From the NCBI GenBank assembly GCA_963839615.1, contig CAWIVY010000002.1, positions 124,001 through 188,000 of the forward strand: 64,000 nt of DNA. Reading direction: 5' to 3'. This DNA is from DASQMT01 sp963839615. GTDB lineage: Bacteria > Actinomycetota > Thermoleophilia > Solirubrobacterales > Solirubrobacteraceae. Under the pieces are notes generated by a model. The model saw only the letters and a program-made list of their open reading frames with translations. It was not told where the DNA came from and made no database searches. Below are positions 15,715-23,886 of this stretch, in pieces. Made by a program: the position numbers and the translations under genes. How positions within the stretch are numbered: position 1 is the first letter of the stretch; the number at the start of each line of letters is the position of its first letter.

Positions 15715-16581
15715 CTAGGCGTGGGTCGCCACCTGCTCGGTGTCGATGAGGACGTTGTCGATAAGCCGTGCCGGCCCGACGCGGGCCGCCACGACCACAA
15801 GTACCCGTCCGCCGATCTCGCGCACACCCTCGAGGGTGTCCGGATCGACGGCGGCGAGGTATTCGGGCTCCACGCCCGCCGCGGCCATCGCGGCACGGCC
15901 GGCGGCCAGCGCCGCTGCGGGGTCGCGCTCCCCGGCCTCGACCGCGTCGCGGACCGCCTCCAGGCCGCGGGCGAGCGCGACCGCGCGCTCGCGCTCGCCG
16001 GCATCGAGGCGGGAGTTGCGGGAGGAGAGGGCGAGCCCGTCGGGCTCGCGCACGGTCGGCACGATCTGCAGCCGCACGGGGAGGTCGAGATCGCGCACCA
16101 TGCGCCGGATCACGACGACCTGCTGGGCGTCCTTCTGGCCGAAGAACGCGACGTCGGGCGTGACGATGTTGAACAGCTTGCAGACGATCGTGCAGACGCC
16201 GTCGAAGTGGCTCGCCCCGCGCTCCGCGCCCTCGAGGACGTCCGCGAGGCCGCGCACGCCGACCGCCGTCGCGAAGCCCGCGGGGTAGATCTCCCCGGCT
16301 GCCGGAGCGAACAGCGCGTCGACGCCGAGCGCGGCGGCAATGGCGGCGTCTTCGGGCTCCGTGCGCGGGTACGCGGCGAGGTCGTCGGCCTCCTCGAACT
16401 GCGCGGGGTTGACGAACAGCGAGACGATCACCTCGTCGCAGGCCTCGCGCGCGGCGCGCATCAGCGCCGCATGACCGGCGTGGAAGGCGCCCATCGTCGG
16501 GACCAGCCCGACGCTGTGGCCGGCGCGGCGCGCCGCCGCGACGTGCTCGCGCACCTCCGCGATCGTGCGCAGCGTCTTCAT
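15715..16581 (-). CDS. panC: Pantothenate synthetase (288 aa)
   Basis: PanC joins pantoate and beta-alanine using ATP. It shows PTMGAFHAGHAALMRAA (nucleotide-binding HxGH), a LFVNPAQF strand, FFGQKDAQQVVVIRRMV, and SSRNSRLDAGER, all diagnostic. Length is normal. The ATG overlaps the upstream DUF2520 gene stop by 4 bp (ATGA). Confidence 0.96.
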   Translation of the reverse strand: MKTLRTIAEVREHVAAARRAGHSVGLVPTMGAFHAGHAALMRAAREACDEVIVSLFVNPAQFEEADDLAAYPRTEPEDAAIAAALGVDALFAPAAGEIYPAGFATAVGVRGLADVLEGAERGASHFDGVCTIVCKLFNIVTPDVAFFGQKDAQQVVVIRRMVRDLDLPVRLQIVPTVREPDGLALSSRNSRLDAGERERAVALARGLEAVRDAVEAGERDPAAALAAGRAAMAAAGVEPEYLAAVDPDTLEGVREIGGRVLVVVAARVGPARLIDNVLIDTEQVATHA

Positions 16582-17312
16582 CGCGGTGCTCCCGCGAGCG
16601 CCCGCGTGGCGTCGAGCAGCGTGTCGTACATCGCGACGAGGTCCGGCGTGCGCTCCTGGATCGCTGCCCGGTGGCGCGCGATCGTGGCCTCGTCGCCGCG
16701 CGCGACCGGGCCCGTCAGCGCGTCACCGGCGCCGAGCCGGACCCAGTTCTCGACCGAGGCCCGCACCAGCGGCGCGAGCATCTCGCGGTCGACCCCGGCG
16801 GTGCCCGCCAGCCGCTCGGCGGCCCCCTCGAGCGTCGTGAGGAAGTTCGACGCGATCGAGGCGGCCGCGTGGTAGGCGGCGCGGTCCTCGTCGGCGATCG
16901 GCGCGGCCCGCAGTCCCAGGCGCGCCGCGAGCTCCTCGGCGATCGCGAGCGCGCGCGGCGTCGAGCCGGCGATCGCCGCGCCCGCGCCGGCGAATGCGGG
17001 CTCGCCGTCCGCCGGCACGGTCATCAGCGGGTGCAGCCCGAACGCCTCGTGGCCGGCGAGCGCGTCGAGCCCCGTCGCTCCCGAGCAGTGGCCCACCGGT
17101 ACGCGCGGCGTCAGCGCCGCCGCCGCGGCGGCGATCTGGCCGTCCGGCACGCAGAGCAGCACGGCGTCGACGCCCTCCGGATCCGCGCCGCGACCGAGCG
17201 GGCCTTCGATCTCGAGGCCGGTGGCGCGCAGCGCGGGCGCCAAGGCCCTGCCGAGGCGTCCGGCGCCGACGATCGCGCATGAGGTGAGGGGGTTCCGGTC
17301 CAGTTCTCGCAT
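16578..17312 (-). CDS. Rossmann-like / DUF2520 protein of the pantothenate operon (244 aa)
   Basis: An N-terminal NAD(P)-binding fold (SCAIVGAGRLGRALAPAL; GxGxxG) is followed by a DUF2520 helical domain with SIASNFLTTLEGAAERL. The architecture is that of 6-phosphogluconate-dehydrogenase-like reductases. In actinobacteria a DUF2520 protein is a regular neighbour of panC. No panE is seen in the window, so this protein is a candidate for the missing ketopantoate reductase; that is inference from neighbourhood and fold. The ATG at 17312 matches the domain edge. It is the first gene of the operon. Confidence 0.85.
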   Translation of the reverse strand: MRELDRNPLTSCAIVGAGRLGRALAPALRATGLEIEGPLGRGADPEGVDAVLLCVPDGQIAAAAAALTPRVPVGHCSGATGLDALAGHEAFGLHPLMTVPADGEPAFAGAGAAIAGSTPRALAIAEELAARLGLRAAPIADEDRAAYHAAASIASNFLTTLEGAAERLAGTAGVDREMLAPLVRASVENWVRLGAGDALTGPVARGDEATIARHRAAIQERTPDLVAMYDTLLDATRALAGAPR

Positions 17313-17390
17313 GAGATACCGGCTGGTCTTCGACAGAGGATAGAGCGCGCAAACTCCAGCCTCGTCCGGGCGACCCGCCGGAGCCGGAGC

Positions 17391-17396
17391 TATCTT
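17391..17396 (+). promoter_or_regulatory. Candidate -10 (TATCTT) of the uracil-DNA glycosylase gene
   Basis: TATCTT ends 6 nt before the GTG at 17403 and no SD is present, consistent with a leaderless transcript. Confidence 0.45.
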
Positions 17397-17402
17397 GACC
17401 AC

Positions 17403-18104
17403 GTGGCCACGGCGGAGACGCGGCGCGAGGAGCTCAAGGCGGCATGGCAGCAGGCGCAGGCCTGCACGAAGTGCCCGCAACTCGCGGCGACGCGCAACAC
17501 CGTCGTCTTCGGCGCGGGCAACGCCGATGCCGACCTGATGTTCGTCGGCGAGGCACCCGGCGCGAACGAGGACAAGCAGGGCCTGCCGTTCGTCGGCCAG
17601 GCCGGGCGGCTGCTCGAGAAGCTGCTCGACGAGATCGGCCTCGCGCGCTCGGACGTCTTCATCGCGAACACGCTGATGTGCAGGCCGCCCGGCAACCGCG
17701 ACCCGCTCCCGGGCGAGATCGACGCCTGCCAGGGCTGGCTCTACGGCAAGCTCGAGCTGATCGAGCCGCGCGTGGTCTGCACGCTCGGGAACTTCTCCAC
17801 GAAGCTGCTGCGCGCCGACCCCGCGACCGGGATCACGCGGCTGCACGGGCGCGAGGAGATCCGCCGGATCGGGCCGCGGACCGTGCGGCTCTACCCGCTC
17901 TACCACCCGGCCGCGGCGCTCTACACGCCGTCGATGCTCGAGGTGCTGCGGACGGACTTCCGCCGCATCCCCGAGCTGCTCGCCCTGCCCGCGCCCGAGC
18001 AGCCCGTGCCGGAGGAGCCGGAGCCCGTCGTGCCCGAGCCCGCGGTCGTGGCGGAGATGCCCGCGGAGCCCGAGTCGCACCCGGCGCAGCTCGGGCTCTT
18101 CTGA
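17403..18104 (+). CDS. Uracil-DNA glycosylase, family 4 (UdgA-like, 233 aa)
   Basis: It removes uracil from DNA, starting base excision repair. Four cysteines fit a 4Fe-4S cluster: C21 and C24 (CTKC), C93 and C109. Motif A is GEAPGANEDKQGLPFVG and motif B includes LYHPAAALY, the family 4 pattern. The last ~40 residues are a Pro/Glu/Val-rich tail beyond the catalytic domain that is probably disordered. The GTG start at 17403 fits both the family start and the upstream TATCTT. The 3' end nearly meets a convergent GNAT gene (2 bp apart). Confidence 0.92.
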   Translation: MATAETRREELKAAWQQAQACTKCPQLAATRNTVVFGAGNADADLMFVGEAPGANEDKQGLPFVGQAGRLLEKLLDEIGLARSDVFIANTLMCRPPGNRDPLPGEIDACQGWLYGKLELIEPRVVCTLGNFSTKLLRADPATGITRLHGREEIRRIGPRTVRLYPLYHPAAALYTPSMLEVLRTDFRRIPELLALPAPEQPVPEEPEPVVPEPAVVAEMPAEPESHPAQLGLF

Positions 18105-18106
18105 GC

Positions 18107-18730
18107 TCAGGCCGCGCGGTTCTGCGCGTGCTCGTCGGCAGTGATCGCGTAGCGCTCGTGATCGCGCCAGCGGCCGCCGATCAGCAGGTAGCGCGGGGAG
18201 TACCCCTCGAGCCGGAAGCCGGCGCTGCGGGCGAGCGCGATCGACGGCGCGTTGCCGGGCTGGATGTTGGCCTCGAGCCGGTGCAGCGCGAGCGGGCCGA
18301 ACGCGTGGTCGAGCATCAGCGCCATCGACTCGCCCATCAGGCCCTTGCCCGCGTGCCGCGCGCTCGCGTAGTAGCCGAGGTATGCGGACTGGAAGTAGCC
18401 GCGCACGATCTGCGAGATCGTGAAGACGCCGACGATGTCGCCGTCGCCGACGAGCGTCGTGATCAGGCAGCCGAAGTCGTCGCGAACGGTGCGCGAGACG
18501 AGGTCGTCGAACTGATCGGGCCGTTCCGGCGGGTAGGTCCAGGGGCGGTGCAGCTCGCGGCTCTCGCGCACCATGTCGAGGAACGCGTCGCGGTCCGACA
18601 GCACGAGGTCGCGCAGCTCGACCCGGCTGCCCGGCCGGGTGGCGAGCGGTCGCGGCGCTGGACCGGGCGCGGAGGGGCGTCTCAGCAGGCGGCTCAAGAA
18701 GAGTCCGTTTTCCCGGCCCATGCCAACCAT
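18107..18730 (-). CDS. GNAT N-acetyltransferase, RimJ/RimL type (207 aa)
   Basis: The RimJ-like GNAT fold starts at VELRDLVLSDRDAFLDMV, with the acetyl-CoA loop around ARHAGKGLMGESMALML and the late motif HRLEANIQPGNAPSIALARSAGF. It may acetylate a protein N-terminus (ribosomal S5/L12-like) or a small amine; the substrate is unknown. About 35 residues precede the domain. ATGs at 18730 and 18721 are both possible; neither has an SD. The gene is divergent from a glycosyltransferase. Confidence 0.87.
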   Translation of the reverse strand: MVGMGRENGLFLSRLLRRPSAPGPAPRPLATRPGSRVELRDLVLSDRDAFLDMVRESRELHRPWTYPPERPDQFDDLVSRTVRDDFGCLITTLVGDGDIVGVFTISQIVRGYFQSAYLGYYASARHAGKGLMGESMALMLDHAFGPLALHRLEANIQPGNAPSIALARSAGFRLEGYSPRYLLIGGRWRDHERYAITADEHAQNRAA

Positions 18731-18801
18731 GAAACAGCACCGGGACCGTCGCGGCCAAGGGGAGCCGCGCCCGGTGGCGCGCTCGGGCGATCATTGCGCG
18801 C

Positions 18802-19833
18802 GTGACCTGGCCGCCCAACCTCGCGATCGATGCGCGCGCCGCCGCCCGGGCGGAGCTCGGCGGCGTCGAGCGCTGGGCGCGCGAGCTCGCTGCGCGGCTG
18901 CCGGCGCTGCGGCCGGGCTGCTACGCGGTCCTGCGGCCGCCGCGCGGGCTCGCGCACCGCGCCGGCCACGCGTGGGAGCAGACCGTGCTGCCGCGGCGGG
19001 CGGCGCGACTCGGCGCGGACGCGCTCCTCTGCCCGGCGAACCTCGCACCGCTGGCGTTCCCGCGCAACGTGGTCGTGCTCCACGACGCTGCCCCGCTGCG
19101 TCACCCGGGCTGGTACTCGCCCGCCTACGCCGCGGTGCAGCGGCGCCTCCTGCCGCGGATCGCGCGCCGTGCGCGACACGTGATCACCGTGTCGGAGTTC
19201 GCCGCCGGCGAGCTGCGCGAGCTGCTCGGGCTCGAGCGCGTCAGCGTCGTCCCGGGCGGCGTCGACAGCGCGTTCGCGCCGGACGCGGACGCGGGCAGGG
19301 CCCGCTCCGCGCTCGGCCTCGCGCGCCCGTACGTGCTCTGCGTGGCCTCGCACACCGCGCGCAAGAACCTGGCCGCGCTCGTGCCGGCGGCCCGCGCGCT
19401 GGCGGGCGAGGGGATCGAGCTCGCGGTGGCCGGCGGGCACCGGCCCCAGTTCGCGGCCGAGCAGGGTCTGGGCGCGCTGCGGCTGCTGGGCCATGTGCCA
19501 GACGGGCTGCTGCCCGGCCTGTATGCCGGCGCGGAGGCGTTCGCGCTGCCCTCGTTCTACGAGGGCTTCGGCCTGCCCGTGCTCGAGGCGATGGCCGCGG
19601 GCACGCCCGTCGTCGCCGCCGACACGTCGGCGCTGCCGGAGACCTGCGGCGGCGCGGCGATCCTCGTGCCGCCCGACGGCGAGGCGTTCCGCGCCGCGCT
19701 GCTGGCGCTGCTCGCCGACACGGCGCGGCGTGAGCAGCTGCGCGCCGCCGGCCTGGCGCGCGCAGCGGGCTTCGGCTGGGAGGCGACCGCGCTCGCCGTC
19801 GACGCCGTGATGCTCGAGTCCGGCGGCGGCTGA
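18802..19833 (+). CDS. Glycosyltransferase family 4 (343 aa)
   Basis: This is a GT-B fold retaining glycosyltransferase. The N-terminal acceptor half includes LGGVERWARELAARL. The C-terminal nucleotide-sugar half has YVLCVASHTARKNLAALVPA and the EX7E-type region LPSFYEGFGLPVLEAMAAGTPVV. It likely acts at the cytoplasmic membrane face in surface glycan or glycolipid synthesis. The GTG start at 18802 has no SD. It stands apart from the main polysaccharide locus, facing a secreted glycoside hydrolase gene tail to tail. Confidence 0.88.
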   Translation: MTWPPNLAIDARAAARAELGGVERWARELAARLPALRPGCYAVLRPPRGLAHRAGHAWEQTVLPRRAARLGADALLCPANLAPLAFPRNVVVLHDAAPLRHPGWYSPAYAAVQRRLLPRIARRARHVITVSEFAAGELRELLGLERVSVVPGGVDSAFAPDADAGRARSALGLARPYVLCVASHTARKNLAALVPAARALAGEGIELAVAGGHRPQFAAEQGLGALRLLGHVPDGLLPGLYAGAEAFALPSFYEGFGLPVLEAMAAGTPVVAADTSALPETCGGAAILVPPDGEAFRAALLALLADTARREQLRAAGLARAAGFGWEATALAVDAVMLESGGG

Positions 19834-19840
19834 CCGCCGC
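19823..19840. terminator. Bidirectional hairpin between convergent genes, stop codon in the loop
   Basis: GCGGCGG (19823-19829) pairs perfectly with CCGCCGC (19834-19840) around a CTGA loop that contains the TGA stop of the glycosyltransferase. The opposite-strand hydrolase gene ends one base further on. There is no T-tract, as is common for GC-rich actinobacterial terminators. Confidence 0.45.
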
Positions 19841-20935
19841 TCAGGCGCAGCGCCGGGCGTCCGTCGCCTTGGCGCAGCCCTCGAGCCTGCGCGCCGAGCG
19901 GCGGAACGCCGCCAGCGCCGGCGCGTCGACGGCCGCTCCGTCGCGCAGGCGCCGCAGGCCCGACCAGTCGAACGCGCTCGGTCCGGCCTCGGTCGAGAGC
20001 CACGTGTACCAGAACACGCGCCCGATCCGCCGGCGCTCGCGGGCGTCCGCCAGCAGCCCTAGGGCGGTGCGCAATCGCCGCGACTGGCCCGCCTCGCTGA
20101 CCTCGAAGCCGGCCGGCCGCGGGACCTTGCCCTTCGCCGCGGGCCACGAGAGCTCGGTGATCCAGACCGGCGTCGCGCCGTCGCCGCGCTTGCGCATCAC
20201 GCGGCGCGCGTAGCGGATCAGCCGCATCACGTCGGACGGCTTGCGCGTGTACGGATGCAGGGCGACGGCGTCGAAGTGGCCGCGCCCGCCGGCCTTGTAG
20301 ATCGAGCGCAGCGCCTTCCAGCTCTCGTTCGGCAGTCCGGCGAGCACGACGGTCGCGCCCGGATCGGCTGCGTGCAGGGCCGTGTGCGCAGCGCGCAGCA
20401 GCCGGACGTACGACTTCGCGAAGGGCTGCTGGGACCAGTAGCGCTTGATGTTCGGCTCGTTCCAGACCTGCCAGTCGCGGATCGGGACGCGCGGCAGCTC
20501 GGGCCGCTCGGCCCAGAGCGACCCCTGCGGCCCGTAGCGCGCGACGAGTGCGGCGAGGAAGCGCCCGAAGGTCGCGGGATCGCGCGGCGGCGAGGCGGTG
20601 TCGCCCGGGCGCCGGGCGGCCCAGCCGGGCGTCGACTGCACGACCGGCAGGACCGCGAGGCCGCGCTGCGCGGCCGCCGCCACGGTCGCATCGAGGGCGC
20701 TGAAGTCGGTCGTCTCGCCGCCGAACGGCTGCAGCTCGTGCCAGCGCACCGCCGTGCGCACCGACTCGACGCCGCTGGCGACCATCCGGTCCCACTCGCC
20801 GCCGTCAGCGGCGCCGAGCGGCCCGTCGGCGACCACGCCGAGCCAGCCGGCGGGCACGCGGCGCTCGGCCGCGACCGCGGGCGCGGCGGCGGCGAGCAGC
20901 GCCAGGGCCGCGAGCAGGAGGGAGAGGGAGCGCAT
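19841..20935 (-). CDS. Secreted clan-A glycoside hydrolase, cellulase/xylosidase-like (364 aa)
   Basis: A signal peptide (MRSLSLLLAALALLAAAAPAVAA, cleavage near residue 23) leads a (beta/alpha)8 barrel of clan GH-A. The acid/base Glu is in VWNEPN (E160) and the nucleophile Glu in WITELSW (E261), with the His in ALHPYT between. This is the pattern of GH5/GH39/GH10-like enzymes; the subfamily and substrate cannot be fixed by eye. It is exported, so it acts in the wall or outside the cell. Its gene lies 56 bp downstream of the CHASE2 cyclase on the same strand, possibly in the same operon. Confidence 0.85.
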   Translation of the reverse strand: MRSLSLLLAALALLAAAAPAVAAERRVPAGWLGVVADGPLGAADGGEWDRMVASGVESVRTAVRWHELQPFGGETTDFSALDATVAAAAQRGLAVLPVVQSTPGWAARRPGDTASPPRDPATFGRFLAALVARYGPQGSLWAERPELPRVPIRDWQVWNEPNIKRYWSQQPFAKSYVRLLRAAHTALHAADPGATVVLAGLPNESWKALRSIYKAGGRGHFDAVALHPYTRKPSDVMRLIRYARRVMRKRGDGATPVWITELSWPAAKGKVPRPAGFEVSEAGQSRRLRTALGLLADARERRRIGRVFWYTWLSTEAGPSAFDWSGLRRLRDGAAVDAPALAAFRRSARRLEGCAKATDARRCA

Positions 20936-20991
20936 GAGCGGGCGAGTGTAAGGACCCGCCGGGCCGGCGATGGATGCGGTGGCGCGCGCGC

Positions 20992-22761
20992 TCAGGCCGG
21001 CAGCTCGGCGCCCGGCGCGTGCTCGGACTCCGCGCGCAGCCCCCAGACGCGGATCGCATGCTCGCGGCCGCGCACCTCGAGCTCGGACACGAACTCGAGC
21101 TCCTCCGGCGAGTGGCTGAGCCGCTCGCGCGTCGGCTCGCCGACGAACAGCTGGTACGGGGTGCCCTTCGTCATCCCCTCGAGTCGCGCGGCGGTGTTCG
21201 TGGTGTCGCCGATCGCCGCGTACTCGAGCCGCCGCGCCGAGCCGACGTTGCCCGACATCACAGGCCCGGAGTGCAGCCCGATTCCCATCTTGAACCCGTC
21301 GCCGTGGCCGCGCTCGCGGATCCAGGCGTTGAACAGCTCCAGCCGCTCGAGCATGTCGCGCGCCGCCGCGAGCGCGCGGTCGGCGTGGTCCGCCGATGCC
21401 ACCGGGGCGCCGAACACGGCCATGATCCCGTCGCCCATGTAGGCGACGAGCGTGCCGCCGTGGTCGAGGATCGAATCGCTCATCGCGGTCAGGTAGCGGT
21501 TGAGCACGTCGATCACCTGCTCGGGGTCGCGCGCCTCGGCGAACGTCGTGAACCCGCGCAGGTCGCTGAAGAGCACCGTCGCGTCCATCCGCTCGCCGCC
21601 GAGCCGCGGGTCGCCCTCCTCGGTCGCGCGCATGAGCACCTGGTCGACGACCGCGTCGGGGACGAAGCGCGCGAACACGTCGCGGGTCCGCGCGCGGTCG
21701 AACGTCGCGCTCAGCCAGTGCACGAGCAGCGTGCCGACGAAGCCGAGCGCGAGCCCCGACAGCGGCGCGACGACCGGCACGATCCAGCCGCCGTTGAAGA
21801 GCAGTTGCGCCGCGACGGCATAGGCGAGCCCGGCGGCCAGCGCGATCAACAGGCCGGTCCACGGCCGCATCACGAGCGCGAGCAGCGGCGCCAGCAGCGC
21901 GAGCGCGAGGGCGATCAGCAGGTTCGGCGCACGTCCCGTCGCCTCGAGCGGGGCGCCGTGCAGCAGCGTCTGGATCGCGTTCGCGTGGATCTCCGGCCCG
22001 GCCATCTTGCCTCCGGGCCACGAGACCGCGTGCGAATCCTGGAGCACCGGCGCCGTGGCGCCGATCACGACGATCTTGTCGCGGAAGCGCGAAGCCGGGA
22101 CGTCCCCGACTGCGACGTCGGAGAAGGACACGTGCGGCAGGTGGCCGCCGGGGCCGCCGAAGTCGATCCACGCCCCGCGACCCGCCAGCTCCGGCACGGG
22201 CCGGCCGAGCCGCCGGACGGCCGCGACGGCGAGCGTGTCGAGCCCGTCGACCTGCTCGGGCAGCCGGCGCAGGACCCCGCCGGCGTCCTCGGGGAGCAGC
22301 CCGTTGCCGGACCTCGCCCGCGCGTAGCGCAGGCCCTCGCCGCCGCCGAACACCTTCGACTCGCCGTTGTCGCCGACCTCGGTGGTGCTGAAGACGACGT
22401 TGCCCGCAGCGCGCGACGCCTCGATCAGGCGGTTGTCGCCGCGCGGGTCGTCGGACTGCTCGGTGAACTGGACGTCGTAGACGATCACCGCCGGGTCGCC
22501 GGCGGAGACGTTCTCCAGCACCTCGGCAAAGCGCCTGCGCGGGAACGGCCAGCGCTGCTCGAGGTCGTCGAACGTCTTGTCGTCGACCCCGACGATGATC
22601 GTGTCGCTCGGCGCCGGCTGCTCCCCGCGCAGCTCGAAGCGCGTGTCGACCGAGTTCTGCTCGAGCCGCTCGAGCACGCCGCCCAGCTCGATCAGGCACG
22701 CAAGACCGGCCGCGAGCAGCGCCACGGCGACCAGCATCCGCCGGCGCAGTGCCCTGGTCAT
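20992..22761 (-). CDS. CHASE2-domain class III adenylate/guanylate cyclase (589 aa)
   Basis: One N-terminal membrane segment (~8-28) leads to an extracytoplasmic CHASE2 domain (~35-275, with KIVVIGATAPVLQDSH). Three further membrane segments (~280-350) and a cytoplasmic class III cyclase domain follow. Metal-binding aspartates are D400 in VLFSDLRGF and D444 in YMGDGIMAVFG, and EYAAIGDTTNTAARLE carries the base-selecting and transition-state residues (Asp suggests ATP). It should make cAMP in response to an external signal. The ATG overlaps the DUF3307 stop by 4 bp. The FecR-like and delta-60 surface proteins upstream probably belong to the same regulon. Confidence 0.92.
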   Translation of the reverse strand: MTRALRRRMLVAVALLAAGLACLIELGGVLERLEQNSVDTRFELRGEQPAPSDTIIVGVDDKTFDDLEQRWPFPRRRFAEVLENVSAGDPAVIVYDVQFTEQSDDPRGDNRLIEASRAAGNVVFSTTEVGDNGESKVFGGGEGLRYARARSGNGLLPEDAGGVLRRLPEQVDGLDTLAVAAVRRLGRPVPELAGRGAWIDFGGPGGHLPHVSFSDVAVGDVPASRFRDKIVVIGATAPVLQDSHAVSWPGGKMAGPEIHANAIQTLLHGAPLEATGRAPNLLIALALALLAPLLALVMRPWTGLLIALAAGLAYAVAAQLLFNGGWIVPVVAPLSGLALGFVGTLLVHWLSATFDRARTRDVFARFVPDAVVDQVLMRATEEGDPRLGGERMDATVLFSDLRGFTTFAEARDPEQVIDVLNRYLTAMSDSILDHGGTLVAYMGDGIMAVFGAPVASADHADRALAAARDMLERLELFNAWIRERGHGDGFKMGIGLHSGPVMSGNVGSARRLEYAAIGDTTNTAARLEGMTKGTPYQLFVGEPTRERLSHSPEELEFVSELEVRGREHAIRVWGLRAESEHAPGAELPA

Positions 22762-23150
22762 CCTCCGGCGGCCAGGGCCAGCCCGAACAGGACGAGGAGA
22801 TGGAAGCTCTGGTCCACCGCGAGCATCAGCATGCCTGGCGCGGGCTCGGTGTGCTTGACCGTGCGCACGTACGAGCTCAGCAAGCGCCCGTCGTCCTGTA
22901 CGAGATGGGGGACGAAGACCCCTGCCGCGAGCGCGGCCGTGCCGCCGGCGCCGAGGTCGCCGGCGAGCCACGCGAGCGCCGGGGCGAAGCAGAGCGAGTA
23001 CGTGATCGTGTGCGAGACGAGCGCGCGGCGCCGCTCCGGGTCGCCCCCGAGGCCCTCGCGCTTGTGGGTCGCCTGCCAGTCGGTCTGGAGCAGGAAGTCG
23101 CCGACCGCGTGGGAGACGAGCAGCACGGCGAAGATCTCGACCCAGGGCAC
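22758..23150 (-). CDS. DUF3307 membrane protein (130 aa)
   Basis: This is a small polytopic protein with about four hydrophobic segments and the DUF3307 signature: SHAVGDFLLQTDWQATHK near the start, SHTITYSLCF, and VDQSFHLLVLFGLAL at the end. The conserved His and Asp within membrane helices are typical of the family, whose function is unknown. It starts with GTG at 23150, one base after the FecR-like gene stop, and overlaps the cyclase start by 4 bp, so it is tightly coupled to the signalling operon. Confidence 0.82.
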   Translation of the reverse strand: MPWVEIFAVLLVSHAVGDFLLQTDWQATHKREGLGGDPERRRALVSHTITYSLCFAPALAWLAGDLGAGGTAALAAGVFVPHLVQDDGRLLSSYVRTVKHTEPAPGMLMLAVDQSFHLLVLFGLALAAGG

Positions 23151-23151
23151 G

Positions 23152-23886
23152 TCAGCGCCCGGGGCGCGCCACGTACGAGCCGCCGCGGAACACGACGATC
23201 CCGGCGGACTCCCCGCCCGCCGGTGCGGGCGGCGCGGCGGGAGGCGGCTCGGTGCCGCCGCCCGGAGCGGGCTCCGGCGTCGGCGTCGGCTCCGGTGGCG
23301 TGATCGTGAAGTCCTCGATCTCGACCTCGCCCCGCTTCACGCGCGTCAGCGTGCCGTCGCAGCGGTCCTCGACCAGCCAATGGGTCCCGCGCACGGTCGC
23401 CGCCGAGTAGTGGCCGGCGGTGCGGAAGCGGCCGTGGCCGTCGCCCCACAGCCGCCGCACCCTGCGCGGCTTGCGCCGCGCCGCGGCGGCCTCGCCGCAC
23501 GTGTCGCGGAACGACGGGCCGGTGAGCTTGAGCGTCGTCACCGGGTCGCCGTTGGCCGGTTGGGTCACGGTGAACTTGCCCTCGGAGAAGACGGCGCGCC
23601 ACTCTCCGCCGGAATCGTCGCGCGCGACCGTGAGGCGCACAGAGCCGTCCTGCGCGTCGACCGTCGTCCCGACCGGCAGCCGCTCGCGCTCGCGCAGCCG
23701 GCGGTAGAGCCGGACGCCGCCCGGGTGGACGAAGACCTTGCCCGACACGGGCTCGAGCACGACCGCGACGCCACGCTCGGGCGCGGGGACGGGCGCCGCC
23801 GAGGCGGAGGCGAGCAGCGCTGCGGCGCCCGCGGGCAGCGCCAGCGCGGCGAGCAGGAGCGGCGCGAGGCGCCGGCGGGCGGTCAT
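23152..23886 (-). CDS. Secreted FecR-like domain protein with a novel C-terminal module (244 aa)
   Basis: A signal peptide (MTARRRLAPLLLAALALPAG...) is followed by a FecR-like beta domain (LPVGTTVDAQDGSVRLTVA). A module with a RVRRLWGDGHGRFRTAG stretch and SAATVRGTHWLVEDRCDGT comes next, then a Pro/Glu/Gly-rich linker and a short hydrophobic tail. The same module ends the much larger protein encoded just upstream, with very similar spacing. FecR domains are periplasmic or surface signal-transfer domains; the shared module is not one I recognise. The ATG overlaps the upstream gene stop (ATGA). Confidence 0.8.
   Translation of the reverse strand: MTARRRLAPLLLAALALPAGAAALLASASAAPVPAPERGVAVVLEPVSGKVFVHPGGVRLYRRLRERERLPVGTTVDAQDGSVRLTVARDDSGGEWRAVFSEGKFTVTQPANGDPVTTLKLTGPSFRDTCGEAAAARRKPRRVRRLWGDGHGRFRTAGHYSAATVRGTHWLVEDRCDGTLTRVKRGEVEIEDFTITPPEPTPTPEPAPGGGTEPPPAAPPAPAGGESAGIVVFRGGSYVARPGR

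Noticed and set aside
18085..18120. Terminator between the convergent UDG and GNAT genes from the repeated GAGCTC
   Set aside because: Only a 5-6 bp stem with a long loop; too weak to call.
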